A DNA stretch of 64,000 bases. Source: Nitrospirillum amazonense. Its GTDB lineage: Bacteria; Pseudomonadota; Alphaproteobacteria; Azospirillales; Azospirillaceae. The stretch is taken from positions 1-64,000 of the forward strand of contig NZ_VITV01000019.1 of NCBI RefSeq assembly GCF_007828035.1, read 5' to 3'. The notes beneath the pieces are model-generated. The model did not search any database. It had not been told where the DNA came from and saw only the letters and a list, made by a program, of their open reading frames with translations. A program made the translations under genes and the position numbers. Below are positions 37,046 through 48,586 of the stretch, one piece after another (position 1 is the stretch's first letter; each line of letters starts with the position of its first letter).

Positions 37046-37780
37046 TCAGTTGGTCGCCGGGCGCAGCGAGGTGCGGTCCACCAGGCCGGCCCAGTTGCTG
37101 ACCGAGATGAAGTGGGCGTAGGCCAAAGCCAGCCAGCCGCGCTCGCGCCAGCGCTGGAAGTCCTCGGCCGGCAGCTGGTTGAACCGGGCTTCATCGATGA
37201 CCTTGAAGCCGGCCAGGCTCAGCTTCTGGCCGTCCTTCAGGGTGACGTCGGCGCGGTTCTCCACCAGCAGGTCGGCCTTGATCAGGGCCTCCACGAACTC
37301 GGTGGTGGCGTTGTAGTGGCCTTGGTAGTCGCTGCAGAAGGCCAGGGCGTTGCGGGTCACCTCGGTGGGCTGACCGCCCTCGAACAGCTTGTTGGGGCCG
37401 CCGTGGCTGAGGCTGGAGGCGGCCTCGTCGATGCACAGGGTGAATTCCGCCTTCTCGCGGTTTTCCAGGAAGATGAAGGGGTAGCGGCGGACATAGGCCG
37501 GGATGTAGGCACCGGATTCCCAGGTGCCGTCGGCGTCCACGAACAGGTTCTCGCCATTGCGCAAGCCCAGCAGCGCCACGGCCTGGGGCGGGGCACCGTC
37601 CAGGAACAGGATGGGGTAGTGCTTGCAGGCGAGCGTGAACTCCGCCGCGATCACGGGCACGGAGTTGGAGCCGGCAGCGAACTGGTAGCCGGCGGCGGGG
37701 GCCAGCGACAGGTCGCCGTCTCGCTCCGCGGCCAGGGGGCGGGGGCGCTGGTAGAAGGCGGGAAGGGTCTGCGTGCTCAT
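37046..37780 (-). CDS. sapC: SapC family protein
   Basis: A 244-residue SapC-type protein: AAGYQFAAGSNSVPVIAAEF, HYPILFLDG, LFVDADGTWESGAYIPAYVR and RYPFIFLENREKAEFTLCID are the family marks. In alphaproteobacteria and Caulobacter-like genomes it is often near TonB receptors and flavin-dependent halogenases; function is not settled. Here a TonB receptor follows about 1.7 kb upstream on the same strand. It is a single gene with a terminator behind it. Confidence 0.85.
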   Translation of the reverse strand: MSTQTLPAFYQRPRPLAAERDGDLSLAPAAGYQFAAGSNSVPVIAAEFTLACKHYPILFLDGAPPQAVALLGLRNGENLFVDADGTWESGAYIPAYVRRYPFIFLENREKAEFTLCIDEAASSLSHGGPNKLFEGGQPTEVTRNALAFCSDYQGHYNATTEFVEALIKADLLVENRADVTLKDGQKLSLAGFKVIDEARFNQLPAEDFQRWRERGWLALAYAHFISVSNWAGLVDRTSLRPATN

Positions 37781-37901
37781 CTCTGTTCCAAGTCCCGGAT
37801 CAATTGGGGTTATGAGTTATGCTGCCGTTGCCTGCGCCGCTGGCGGCCAGAGCCTGGCAATCTTGAAGTTAGTGGTGCCGCGCCCGCCCGTGGTCAACGT
37901 C

Positions 37902-37925
37902 GGGGATGGGGTAATGCCCATCCCC
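37902..37925 (-). terminator. Hairpin after the NtaA-like gene
   Basis: GGGGATGGG and CCCATCCCC make a perfect 9-bp stem with a 6-nt loop, 73 bp after the monooxygenase stop. There is no T run. The rest of the 217-bp gap to sapC holds nothing I recognise. Confidence 0.4.
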
Positions 37926-37997
37926 GCACGCTACCACCGATGGCGGGGGGAAGGGCACCGCCATTCATTCCCCCAATTGGACATGGCTCGCCAGGCC

Positions 37998-39326
37998 TTA
38001 TTCCGCCACCTGCGCCAGCCGTCCGCTGTACCGGTTGGCGGGGATGGGCAGGCCGAGGTGGCCGCGCAGGGTGCCGGCCGTATAATCGGCCCGGAACAGG
38101 CCCCGGCGTTGCAGGATGGGCACCACCTTGTCCGTGAACTGGGCAAAGGCCCCGGGCTTGGTGACATGGATGTTGAAGCCGTCGGCCGCGCGCCCGGTGA
38201 ACCAGCGTTCGATCTCGTCGGCCACCGCCTCCGGCGTGCCGACGAAGCCGGAGCGCCAGCGGCCGAAACGCCACGCCGCCTCACGCAGGGTCAGGCTTTC
38301 CTCCCGTGCGGTCCTGATGATGCGCTCCGCATGGCCCTTGTAGCCGTTCAGGCTGACATGGCTGAGGTCGGGGAAGGGCGCGTCCAGGTCGTACTGCCGG
38401 AAATCATGGTAGTTGAAGGGCCGTCCCAGCTGGACCAGCAGCTTGTCCAAATCCAGTTCCGCCTCGTGCGCTGCGGCCAGGCGATCCGCCTCCTCCTGTG
38501 TGTCGGCGATGGTGACGGTCAGGCCGGGCAGGACGACGATATGGTCGGGGTTGCGCCCCTGGGCGGCGGCGCGCGCCTTCAGGTCGGCGTAATAGGCCTG
38601 GGCCGCCTCGAACCCGTCGGCGCTGGCGAAGGTGGCGTCGGCGATGGTGGCACCCAGGTTGCGGCCGGCGTCGCTGTCGCCCGCCTGGAAGATGACCGGC
38701 TGGCCCTGCGGGCTGCGGGTCAGGGCCAGAGGCCCGGCAACGGAGAAGAAGCGGCCCTTGTGGTTCAGCGCATGCTGCTTGGTCTTGTCCAGGAACACGC
38801 CCGCCGCCTTGTCGCGGGGGAAGGCGTCGTCCTCATAGCTGTCCCACAGGCCCTGGACGACCGATACGAACTCCCGGGCGCGCTGGTAGCGTTCCGCATG
38901 GTCGAGGTGGTGGTCCCGGCCGTAGTTGCGGGCGGCGCCTTCCAGCCCGGTGGTCACCACGTTCCAGCCGGCGCGTCCGCGGCTGATGGTGTCCAGGGAG
39001 CCGAACTGGCGGGCGACGTTGTACGGCTCCCAGTATGAGGTGGTCAGCGTGCCCACCAGCCCGATGTGGCTGGTGGAGACGGCCAGGGCCGACAGCAGGG
39101 TTAGCGGCTCCAGCCGGTTCAGGAAATGGGGGGCGCTGTCGGGCGTGATGTAGGGGCTGTCGACGATGAAGACCAGGTCGAACTTGGCGGCCTCCGCCTT
39201 GCGGGCGGCGTTGATATACCAGTTGATGTCGATGCTGGCGTCGCCGGGCAGGTCGGGGTCGCGCCAATCGTCGTGGCTGGTGCCGACGCCGGCCAGGATG
39301 GCGCCCAGGTGCAGGGAATGGGTCAT
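37998..39326 (-). CDS. FMN-dependent monooxygenase, NtaA/SnaA/DszA family
   Basis: A 442-residue luciferase-like (LLM) monooxygenase with the NtaA start (HLGAILAGVGTSHDDWRDPD), FVVDSPYITPD-like loop, STSHIGLVGTLTTSYWEPYN, GRAGWNVVTT and IFQAGDSDAGRNLGA. Members oxidise nitrilotriacetate, EDTA, dibenzothiophene sulfone or dimethyl sulfide with FMNH2 from a partner reductase. No reductase gene is adjacent. Next to a TonB receptor and close to the sulfur island, an organosulfur substrate is a fair guess. Confidence 0.9.
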   Translation of the reverse strand: MTHSLHLGAILAGVGTSHDDWRDPDLPGDASIDINWYINAARKAEAAKFDLVFIVDSPYITPDSAPHFLNRLEPLTLLSALAVSTSHIGLVGTLTTSYWEPYNVARQFGSLDTISRGRAGWNVVTTGLEGAARNYGRDHHLDHAERYQRAREFVSVVQGLWDSYEDDAFPRDKAAGVFLDKTKQHALNHKGRFFSVAGPLALTRSPQGQPVIFQAGDSDAGRNLGATIADATFASADGFEAAQAYYADLKARAAAQGRNPDHIVVLPGLTVTIADTQEEADRLAAAHEAELDLDKLLVQLGRPFNYHDFRQYDLDAPFPDLSHVSLNGYKGHAERIIRTAREESLTLREAAWRFGRWRSGFVGTPEAVADEIERWFTGRAADGFNIHVTKPGAFAQFTDKVVPILQRRGLFRADYTAGTLRGHLGLPIPANRYSGRLAQVAE

Positions 39327-39470
39327 GGTGCGTGTCTCCAGTCGGCGGCCGGGCTGGCCGCCGGTTGATCGGTTCGGGATGGGGCTATCTCAGGGAAAGT
39401 CTAGCGCCGCCAGGCCGCCGGGAAATTTTGGAAATCGTGCAGCGACTGTTTGGCGGCGCTGAAGGATGGC

Positions 39471-41984
<2,514 letters not shown>

Positions 41985-42328
41985 GTAAAACCCCCTTGGG
42001 CCCGACTTGGCACGCCTGCCGGGCTTCCCCGATGTTGAATAAAGCGTTGGGTTTTTAGACAGGCCGCCGCCCTGGCCCGTAAATCGACTTATCCTTGAGG
42101 ATTTGATGAGGGCACTAAATTGGTAGTCAGGCCGCGCATCATTGCGACGGGCTGCACAGGGTGAAGCCTTGGAAAGGCTGGATTCTTATAACACGGTAAA
42201 TAAGTGTTAAATTCAGAGCTATGCGATATATTGTACATCGCCATGCTGCGGACTCGGCTTGCTGTCTTGCGTTCCGGCATGTGTAATTGGGATCAATGAG
42301 AACCCATGGACAGTGAGGACCGTGCCCC
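41985..42328. promoter_or_regulatory. Divergent control region between TonB receptor and LysR gene
   Basis: A 344-bp AT-richer stretch with no supported gene. It holds TAACAC-N9-GTGTTA (42189-42209), a T-N11-A-like form that suits a LysR site, and GCGAT-N9-ATCGC (42223-42241). These are the only clear symmetrical motifs; the regulator next door is the likely binder. Confidence 0.45.
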
Positions 42329-43213
42329 ATGCCCCCCAATCTGCCCACTGAGCTGCTGCGCACCTTCGTCGCCATCGTTGACGCCGGCACCCTGCAGAAG
42401 GCGACGGAGCGCATCTTCCTGACGCAGTCCGCCCTCAGCCTGCAGATCAAGCGGCTGGAGGACCTGTTGCAGACGCAGCTGTTCCTGCGCGAGGGGCGGC
42501 GCCTGACGCTGGCGCCGGCGGGGGTGACCTTGCTGGGTTTCGCCCGCAAGATCCTGGAAATGAACGAGCAGGCGGTCAGCGCCGTCACCGCCGGCGCCTT
42601 CGCCGGGCCGGTGCGGGTGGGCATGGTGCAGGACATGACCGATACGCTGCTGACCGGGGTGCTGGCCAGCTACGCCCAGATCCATCCCCAGGCGCAATTG
42701 CATGCCCGCATCGCCGGGACGGCCGAGCTGCTGGAGCAGATGACGGCCGACCGGCTGGATGTGGTGGCGGGCTTCGGCCCCGCGGGGGACCCCAACGGAG
42801 TGCTGACGGTGCCGGTGCGCTGGATGGGCAATCCGGAACTGTTGAGCGCCGACGTGCTGCCCTTGGTGGTGCTGGAAACGCCCTGCCGCTTCCGCGAAGC
42901 GGCGCTGGCGGCCCTGGACCGCATTGGCCGGCCCCACCGCATCGTGGTGGAAACGCCCAACCTGTCCAGCCTGCGTGCCGCCGTGCGCGCCGGCCTGGGC
43001 CTGACCTGCCGCGCCATGGCTTTCGACCCGCTGCCGCCCCTGCCGCTGGGCGTGCTGCCGCCCCTGGCCCCCGTCAGCGTCGTCCTGGCCCACCGCCCCA
43101 ATCCGTCCGAGTCCATCACCAGCCTGATCAGCCTGGTGCATCAGGCGATCAGCGCCCAGGGCGCCGGGGACGACGGCGGTGAGGAGGGTGAGCCGCGGGC
43201 CAACGCGGCGTGA
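42329..43213 (+). CDS. LysR-family regulator
   Basis: A 294-residue LysR protein with helix-turn-helix TLQKATERIFLTQSALSLQI and linker REGRRLTLAPAGVTLLG, then an effector domain (VRVGMVQDMTDTLLTGVLAS, RIVVETPNLSSLRAAVRAGL). It is divergent from the TonB receptor gene at 39471-41984 and probably controls it. The effector is unknown. The C-terminal tail (AGDDGGEEGEPRANAA) is low in complexity. Confidence 0.9.
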   Translation: MPPNLPTELLRTFVAIVDAGTLQKATERIFLTQSALSLQIKRLEDLLQTQLFLREGRRLTLAPAGVTLLGFARKILEMNEQAVSAVTAGAFAGPVRVGMVQDMTDTLLTGVLASYAQIHPQAQLHARIAGTAELLEQMTADRLDVVAGFGPAGDPNGVLTVPVRWMGNPELLSADVLPLVVLETPCRFREAALAALDRIGRPHRIVVETPNLSSLRAAVRAGLGLTCRAMAFDPLPPLPLGVLPPLAPVSVVLAHRPNPSESITSLISLVHQAISAQGAGDDGGEEGEPRANAA

Positions 43214-43227
43214 GGATGGGTGTGCGC

Positions 43228-44202
43228 TTATGGGAGAAAGCCGCGCTGCAGCAGCCAGTCCTGAAACAGGCGGGGCCACGCCTCCTCTCCGGTGACGCCC
43301 GTCGCCAGCCCCACCCCGTGGGGGCCATGGTCGAACAAATGGATGTCGTTGGGCACCCCCGCGTCGCGCAGGGCCTGCGCCAGCAAAAGGCTGTTCTTGG
43401 CGCTGACGCGCTGGTCATCCAGCCCGTCGAATAGGAAAACCGGCGGCGCGTCCGGGCCAATCTGCGTCTGGGCGGAAAGTTGTTGTTCCAGGGGGGCCCG
43501 CTCCGCGCCGCGGTAGCCGGCCAACAGGTGCCTGACACTGCCGGACGGCGGCACTACGGTGGGATCAAGGCTGACCACGGGATAACCCAACCCCAGGACG
43601 GCCACCCTGTCGTCCGCGGCATCGATGACGTCCCCAGGGGCGAAGCCGAAATCGTCCTTGGGCCGGAAGGCGATCAAGGCGGCCAAGTGGCCGCCGGCTG
43701 AAAATCCAAACACGCCGATCCGATTGGGGTCGACCCCATAGCGGGACGACAGGGCGCGTACGAGCCGCACCGCGCGGCGGCCATCCCAGAGCGGCACGGG
43801 GTAGCGGTACGTCCCGTCCGGCTGCACCAGCCGATAGGACAGCAAAAAAGTGGTGATCTTGAGGTGTTCGGCAAAATAGGCCGCGACCGTCGCCTGCTCG
43901 CGCTCATTGGACAGGTGATCGTAACCGCCGCCGGGAATCAGCACCAGGGCCGGGCCATGATCCACCCCGCGCGCCCGGAAAACTTGGACGAAAGGGATGT
44001 CGCGACAGGGATCATCCCCCACCGCCCCCGGCGCACGCCCAGGCCACAGGCGAAGATCGTCGGGATTGGCCGCCTCATAACAGGGGTAGGCGGCCCAGGC
44101 CGTCGTGGGCGCCGTCTGGCCCCATGCTCCAGGTCCCTCCGTCAGGACGCCGATCAGAAGACCGGCGCCGGCCACACAGTACGACCACCTGGACCGCCGC
44201 AT
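43228..44202 (-). CDS. Secreted alpha/beta hydrolase (esterase/lipase, BD-FAE-like)
   Basis: A 324-residue exported esterase. Signal peptide WSYCVAGAGLLIGVLTEGPG; oxyanion strand ALVLIPGGGYDHLSNERE; nucleophile motif GFSAGGH; acid near FLFDGLDDQRVSAKN; and His in LFDHGPHGVGL. This set is typical of acetyl-xylan or feruloyl esterase-like enzymes; the substrate is unknown. The start MRRSRWSYC is placed at the signal; an upstream in-frame ATG at 44286 would add 28 non-signal residues. Confidence 0.88.
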   Translation of the reverse strand: MRRSRWSYCVAGAGLLIGVLTEGPGAWGQTAPTTAWAAYPCYEAANPDDLRLWPGRAPGAVGDDPCRDIPFVQVFRARGVDHGPALVLIPGGGYDHLSNEREQATVAAYFAEHLKITTFLLSYRLVQPDGTYRYPVPLWDGRRAVRLVRALSSRYGVDPNRIGVFGFSAGGHLAALIAFRPKDDFGFAPGDVIDAADDRVAVLGLGYPVVSLDPTVVPPSGSVRHLLAGYRGAERAPLEQQLSAQTQIGPDAPPVFLFDGLDDQRVSAKNSLLLAQALRDAGVPNDIHLFDHGPHGVGLATGVTGEEAWPRLFQDWLLQRGFLP

Positions 44203-44315
44203 GCTTTTCCCCGTCGAGGACTGGTGCGCCTCGCCATCCGCACCGGCGCGCGAACCGATAGTGGCGATGTCCTGGACGGGGTGCAATGCGGGGCTGGATC
44301 GCCCATGCGGAAGGG

Positions 44316-45113
44316 TCAGCTATCGTACCCCGGCGACTCCCGGGCCAGGCGGCGCAGCAGGCCGGCCCACGGCAGTTTGGCGTGGTCGGGGCGGTGGTTG
44401 GCGACCTGCTGGCGCACCTCGGCCTGGGCATGCTCGGGCGCCAGCAGGATGCCGTCGCGGCCGGCGCTGAGGGTGCGCACCTGTAGGGTGGCGGAGCGTT
44501 CCAGGGCGTGGATGCCCAGGAAGGCGTGGGCGGCGGTGGGGCCCAGGGCCAGGGTGCCGTGGTTGCGCAGCAGCATCAGGCTCTTGTCGCCCAGATCGGC
44601 CACCAGCCGCTCCCGCTCATCCAGGTGCAGCGCGATGCCTTCATAGTCGTGATAGGCCAGGCGCGGGATGACGGTCAGGGAATGCTGGTTCAGGGGCAGC
44701 AGCCCCTCCTTGTGCGCCGAGACGGCGATGCCGTCGGCGGTATGCAGATGGATGACGAACTTGGCGTCATGCCGGGCGCCGTGGATGGCGGAATGGATGG
44801 TGAAGCCCGCCGGGTTGATGCCGTATTCCGTATCCTCCCAGACCGGCGCCTGCAGGATGTTCCCGTCCAGGTCCACCTTCACCAGGCTGCTGGCCGTGAT
44901 CTCGTCGAAAAACAGCCCGTAGGGATTGATCAGGAAATGCTCCTCCGGCCCCGGCACGCGGGCGGAGATGTGGGTGTAGATCAGGTCGGTCCAGCCGAAC
45001 AGCGCCACCAGGCGGTACAGCGCCGCCAGTTCCACCCGCGTCTGCCACTCCGCCTCATCCACCCGCCCCTTCAGGGACTGGATGCCCAGGTAGGATCCGT
45101 CCGCCATCCTCAT
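44316..45113 (-). CDS. Class II aldolase/adducin-family protein
   Basis: A 265-residue zinc protein of the class II aldolase family. FVIHLHTADG gives the His-x-His metal pair, LRNHGTLALG the third His, and TDLIYTHISARVPG the N-terminal motif. Family members split or decarboxylate sugar-phosphate-like or hydroxy-acid substrates; in this subgroup (hypothetical in most genomes) the substrate is not known. Its promoter lies in the 204-bp gap shared with the divergent sulfur operon. M3 is an alternative start. Confidence 0.85.
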   Translation of the reverse strand: MRMADGSYLGIQSLKGRVDEAEWQTRVELAALYRLVALFGWTDLIYTHISARVPGPEEHFLINPYGLFFDEITASSLVKVDLDGNILQAPVWEDTEYGINPAGFTIHSAIHGARHDAKFVIHLHTADGIAVSAHKEGLLPLNQHSLTVIPRLAYHDYEGIALHLDERERLVADLGDKSLMLLRNHGTLALGPTAAHAFLGIHALERSATLQVRTLSAGRDGILLAPEHAQAEVRQQVANHRPDHAKLPWAGLLRRLARESPGYDS

Positions 45114-45184
45114 TCTCCATCGCGTCGATTGGCCTTCAGCGTCGATCCACGCGGCCGGGACGTCAAATTGGGGATTTTAAAGCA

Positions 45185-45257
45185 TCCCTTGAGCGGCCCT
45201 GCGAGCGGCGCTGCGGCCGGTGCCGCTCAAGGGACTGTTGAAACTTATCAAACAGTC
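45185..45257. promoter_or_regulatory. Two adjoining inverted repeats before the sulfur binding-protein gene
   Basis: Repeat 1: TCCCTTGAGCGGC (45185-45197) pairs perfectly with 45222-45234. Repeat 2: GACTGTT (45233-45239) pairs with AACAGTC (45251-45257). The arms meet at 45233-45234, so the two hairpins would compete for these bases, as in an attenuator. They lie 60 to 130 bp before the plus-strand gene. Confidence 0.5.
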
Positions 45258-45317
45258 GGCGGCGTGCCCGTCCGTTAGCCTGGGTTCTCGCTGCAATGGC
45301 ATGGGTTCGGGTGCAAC

Positions 45318-46283
45318 ATGGCGTGGGTTCGGGATTGGTCGCGGCGCGGTTTTCTGCGGGCGGGGGCGGGTTTGGGCGCAATCATCGCCGCCCCGGCGCT
45401 GCTGACGGCCTGCGACGACAAGAAGGCGCCAAGCGTCCTGAAGGTGGGGGACCAGCGCGGCGGGCTGCAGGCCCTGCTCAGTGCCTATCCCGATGACAAG
45501 CCCGCTCTGAACTATCAGGTGGAATGGGCGCAATTCCCCAATGCCGCCCCGGTGATCGAGGCCTTGAACGCCCAGGCCATCGACGTGGGCGCGGTGGGCG
45601 ACGCGCCCTTCGGCTTCGGCCTGGCGAGCAAGGCCCAGATCAAGGCGGTTTCCGCCTATCGCTCCAGCGGTGAGGGTACCGCCGTGCTGGTGAAGCCGGA
45701 CGGCCCGGTCCAGGCGGTGGCCGATCTCGCCGGCCGCACCGTCGCCACCAGCAAGGGCTCCATCGGTCATTTCCTGGTGCTGCGCGCGCTGGCGGAGGCG
45801 GGCGTGCCGGTGGACAAGGTCACCATCGCCTTCCTGGCGCCCAACGACGCCAAGGCCGCCTTGCTGGCCGGCAGCATCGACGCCTGGGCCACCTGGGACC
45901 CCTATACCGCCCTGGGGGAATTGCACGATGGGCTGAAGGTGCTGGTGAACGCGCAGGGGCGCATGCCCGGCCTTTCCTATCTGCTGTCCACACCGGCGGC
46001 GCTGTCCGCCCGCCGCGCCCTGGTGCGGGACTTCGTGGCCCGCATCGACCGGGCACGGGAGTATTCCGCCGCCAAGCCCGACGCCTACGCCGCGGTCTTC
46101 GCCCAGCAGACGGGCGTGCCGGCGGAGGTGGCGTCGCTCATGATCCGCCGCACCAACTTCCACCCCGTGGCCCTGGACGACGGTATCATCGCCGACCAGC
46201 AAAGCATCGTGGACCAGTTCGCCAAGGTGGGTCTGGGTGGCGACGGCCTGGACGTGCGGCCGGCCTTCGAGCGGGTGCTGTAG
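45318..46283 (+). CDS. ssuA: SsuA-like ABC substrate-binding protein (sulfonate/taurine type)
   Basis: A 321-residue exported binding protein. The N-terminus has a twin-arginine-like motif (SRRGFLRAGAG) and a lipobox-like LLTAC. The body follows the SsuA/TauA pattern: LKVGDQRGGLQALLSAY, AIDVGAVGDAPFGFGLAS, GRTVATSKGSIGHFLVLRAL and AWATWDPYTAL. It probably binds alkanesulfonates or sulfate esters and feeds the permease and ATPase at 47726-49531. An unrelated minus-strand gene lies between them, so it may have its own promoter. Confidence 0.88.
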   Translation: MAWVRDWSRRGFLRAGAGLGAIIAAPALLTACDDKKAPSVLKVGDQRGGLQALLSAYPDDKPALNYQVEWAQFPNAAPVIEALNAQAIDVGAVGDAPFGFGLASKAQIKAVSAYRSSGEGTAVLVKPDGPVQAVADLAGRTVATSKGSIGHFLVLRALAEAGVPVDKVTIAFLAPNDAKAALLAGSIDAWATWDPYTALGELHDGLKVLVNAQGRMPGLSYLLSTPAALSARRALVRDFVARIDRAREYSAAKPDAYAAVFAQQTGVPAEVASLMIRRTNFHPVALDDGIIADQQSIVDQFAKVGLGGDGLDVRPAFERVL

Positions 46284-46295
46284 GGGCCGCCTGTA

Positions 46296-47513
46296 TCAGG
46301 AGGGCTGGTCGTCCGGCTGCTCATCCACCAGCAGCGTCTCCACCTCCGACGCGCGGGTCAGGGTGATGTCCACCGGGCAGCGGTTGGCTATGGACAGCAG
46401 CTTGGCGCGCTGCTCCGCATCCAGGGGGCCTTCCAGGGTGATGGTGCGGGTGAACAGGTCGGCGGGCGTCTGGTCCGGCCGCTTGGTATGCACCACCCGC
46501 GTCTGGGCGCGTACCAGGGGCAGGCCCTTGCGCTCCGCATACATGCGCATGGTCATGGTGGTGCAGGCGGCCAAGCCCGCCGACACGAAGTCGTAGGGGG
46601 CGAGGCCGCTGTTCAGGCCGCCCACGTCCACCGGCTCGTCCGCCAGAAACTGATGCGGTCCGCTGCGCATGGCCAGTTGATAACGGCCGTGACCCGTCTC
46701 CGTTGCCAGCACGCCTTCCGCCTCGCCATGCGGGTCCGGCGTCTCGCCCTGCTGCGGCAGGTAGCGGCTGGCCCAGGCGGCGATGACGGCCGCCGCGTAG
46801 TCGGCGTCCGCCGGGCGGGTCAGCAGATGGTCGGCGTCGTCCAGCGAGACGAAGCTCTTGGGATGTTTCGCGGCCACGAAGATGCGGGTGGCGTTGTCAA
46901 TGCCCACCGTCATGTCGCCCGGGGCGTGCAGGATCAGCAACGGGCGGCGCAGGCGGGCGATGCGCGCTGCCAGATCCTGTTCGCGGGCGTCATCGACGAA
47001 GCTCTGGCGGATCACGAAGGGCCGGCCGGCCAGATCAACCTCGGCCTCACCCTGCGCCTCGATGCGATTCAGCGCTTCCGGCCCGAAGGTCTGCAGCACG
47101 TGGGCCACGTCGGACGGGGCGGCGATGGTCCCGACGGCCTTGACCGTGGGCATGTCGCCGGCGGCCGCCAGGGCCGCGGCCCCTCCGAAGCTGTGGCCCA
47201 CCAGCAGGCTGGGCGGCATGCCCGCCTGGGTCATGGCCGCATAGGCCGCCATCAGGTCATCGACATCGGCCGCGAAACCGCCGCCGGTGAAGTCACCGCC
47301 GCTTTTGCCCAGCCCGGCGAAGTCGAAGCGCAGCACGCCGATGCCGGCCATGGCCAGGGCCCGGGCCAGCCGCGTGGTGGCCAGGCTGTCCTTTCCGCAG
47401 GTGAAGCAGTGGGCGAAGATGGCCCAGCCGCGCGGCGTACCCTCCGCCGGCTCGATCCGGCCGGACAACCGGTACCCCTTGGCGCTATCGAAATCGAACT
47501 GCTGGCTGGCCAT
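46296..47513 (-). CDS. Bifunctional alpha/beta hydrolase-OsmC family protein
   Basis: A 405-residue fusion. The first 250 residues form a serine hydrolase (WAIFAHCFTCGKDSLATTRL, LLVGHSFGGAAALAA, LILHAPGDMTVGIDNATR, SLDDADHLL). The last 130 form an OsmC peroxiredoxin-like domain (GLAPYDFVSAGLAACTTMTM, Cys in ACTT, ITLEGPLDAEQRAKLLSIAN, CPVDITLTR). The fusion is common in proteobacteria; thiol-dependent peroxide detoxification is assumed. AGGGAGG lies 5 nt before ATG 47513. It lies in the sulfur island but points the other way. Confidence 0.9.
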   Translation of the reverse strand: MASQQFDFDSAKGYRLSGRIEPAEGTPRGWAIFAHCFTCGKDSLATTRLARALAMAGIGVLRFDFAGLGKSGGDFTGGGFAADVDDLMAAYAAMTQAGMPPSLLVGHSFGGAAALAAAGDMPTVKAVGTIAAPSDVAHVLQTFGPEALNRIEAQGEAEVDLAGRPFVIRQSFVDDAREQDLAARIARLRRPLLILHAPGDMTVGIDNATRIFVAAKHPKSFVSLDDADHLLTRPADADYAAAVIAAWASRYLPQQGETPDPHGEAEGVLATETGHGRYQLAMRSGPHQFLADEPVDVGGLNSGLAPYDFVSAGLAACTTMTMRMYAERKGLPLVRAQTRVVHTKRPDQTPADLFTRTITLEGPLDAEQRAKLLSIANRCPVDITLTRASEVETLLVDEQPDDQPS

Positions 47514-47725
47514 GGCGGCCTCCCTTCCCTCTGCCTGCCGTTCTTGTAGCACCGCCAGCGGGGCAATGGCCAAGCCGTCCACCGCCACGCAACGAAATCT
47601 CCATGCTTGAGAATTTTCAAACATTCACAGCATGAGAAGTCCATTGTCGGATTAAAATCCACGACATTTAATGGAGTTTACCGATCGGAGATCGCCATAT
47701 TTCACATGTAGAATGAGGTGCGGCC
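47514..47725. promoter_or_regulatory. Divergent control region before ssuC
   Basis: A 212-bp gap between the OsmC-fusion gene and ssuC. It turns AT-rich after 47590 and holds TTGAGAATTTTCAA (47608-47621) and a nested imperfect palindrome around 47640-47676 (TCCATT outer arms, GTCG/CGAC inner arms). A CysB- or Cbl-type activator is expected here, but no consensus can be fixed by eye. Confidence 0.4.
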
Positions 47726-48583
47726 TTGTCCCTGACCCTCGACGCTCCGCAAGACGCGGCACTGTCCGCCGTCCCCCGCCCCGCCCCCCGGCTCGCTGGC
47801 GTTCCGCTGATCCGGCGCCTCCTGGCCCGGCTGGGCAATTCGCGCTGGACCGTGCCCCTGGCTCTGATCCTGGCGTGGGAACTGGGGTCGCGGGTGGGTT
47901 TGGTGCCCTCCCGCGTGCTGGCCGCCCCCAGCGCCGTGCTGGCCACCTTCTGGACCCTGCTGGCCTCGGGCGAGCTGGTGTCCAACCTGCTGGTGTCGCT
48001 GGTCCGCGTGGCCACGGGCCTGGGCATCGGGGTCGGTGTCGGCACGGTGCTGGCCGTCCTGGCGGGCCTGTTCCGCCGAGGGGAGACGCTGGTCGACCCT
48101 CTGATGCAGATGCTGCGCACCTTGCCATTCCTGGCGCTGGTGCCCCTGTTCATCGTGTGGTTCGGCATTGGCGAGGTGCCCAAGGTGGCGCTGATCGCCC
48201 TGGGCGCCGCCTTCCCCACCTACCTCACCCTGTTCTCCGGCATCCGCGCCATCGAGGCCAAGCTGGTGGAGGCGGGACGCAGCTTCGGCCTGTCGCGGCT
48301 GGAGCTGATCACCAACGTGGTGCTGCCGGGGGCCACCCCGTCCTTCCTGGTCGGCCTGCGCTACGCCCTGGGCCATGCCTGGCTGAGCTTGGTGGTGGCG
48401 GAGCAGATCAACGCCTCCGCCGGCCTGGGCTACCTCATCAACAACGCCCGCGACTTCATGCGCACCGACATCATCGTCGTCTGCCTGGGCGTCTATGCCG
48501 TGCTGGGCCTGGGCACCGACTTCCTCGTCCGCCTTCTGGAGCGCCGCCTGCTGGCCTGGCGTCCCACCTTCCTGGAGCGCTGA
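47726..48583 (+). CDS. ssuC: ABC transporter permease, SsuC-like
   Basis: A 285-residue BPD-type inner-membrane permease with about six helices and the ATPase-contact loop EAGRSFGLSRLELITNVVLPG. TRTLPFLALVPLFIVWFGIG and LGHAWLSLVVAEQINASAGL match SsuC/TauC. The start is a TTG preceded at 6 nt by GAGGTG; no ATG suits. It is followed 3 bp later by ssuB. Confidence 0.92.
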   Translation: MSLTLDAPQDAALSAVPRPAPRLAGVPLIRRLLARLGNSRWTVPLALILAWELGSRVGLVPSRVLAAPSAVLATFWTLLASGELVSNLLVSLVRVATGLGIGVGVGTVLAVLAGLFRRGETLVDPLMQMLRTLPFLALVPLFIVWFGIGEVPKVALIALGAAFPTYLTLFSGIRAIEAKLVEAGRSFGLSRLELITNVVLPGATPSFLVGLRYALGHAWLSLVVAEQINASAGLGYLINNARDFMRTDIIVVCLGVYAVLGLGTDFLVRLLERRLLAWRPTFLER

Positions 48584-48586
48584 ACC

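Noticed and set aside
45233-45257. Simple intrinsic terminator
   Set aside because: No T run follows on either strand, and it lies in a divergent promoter region.
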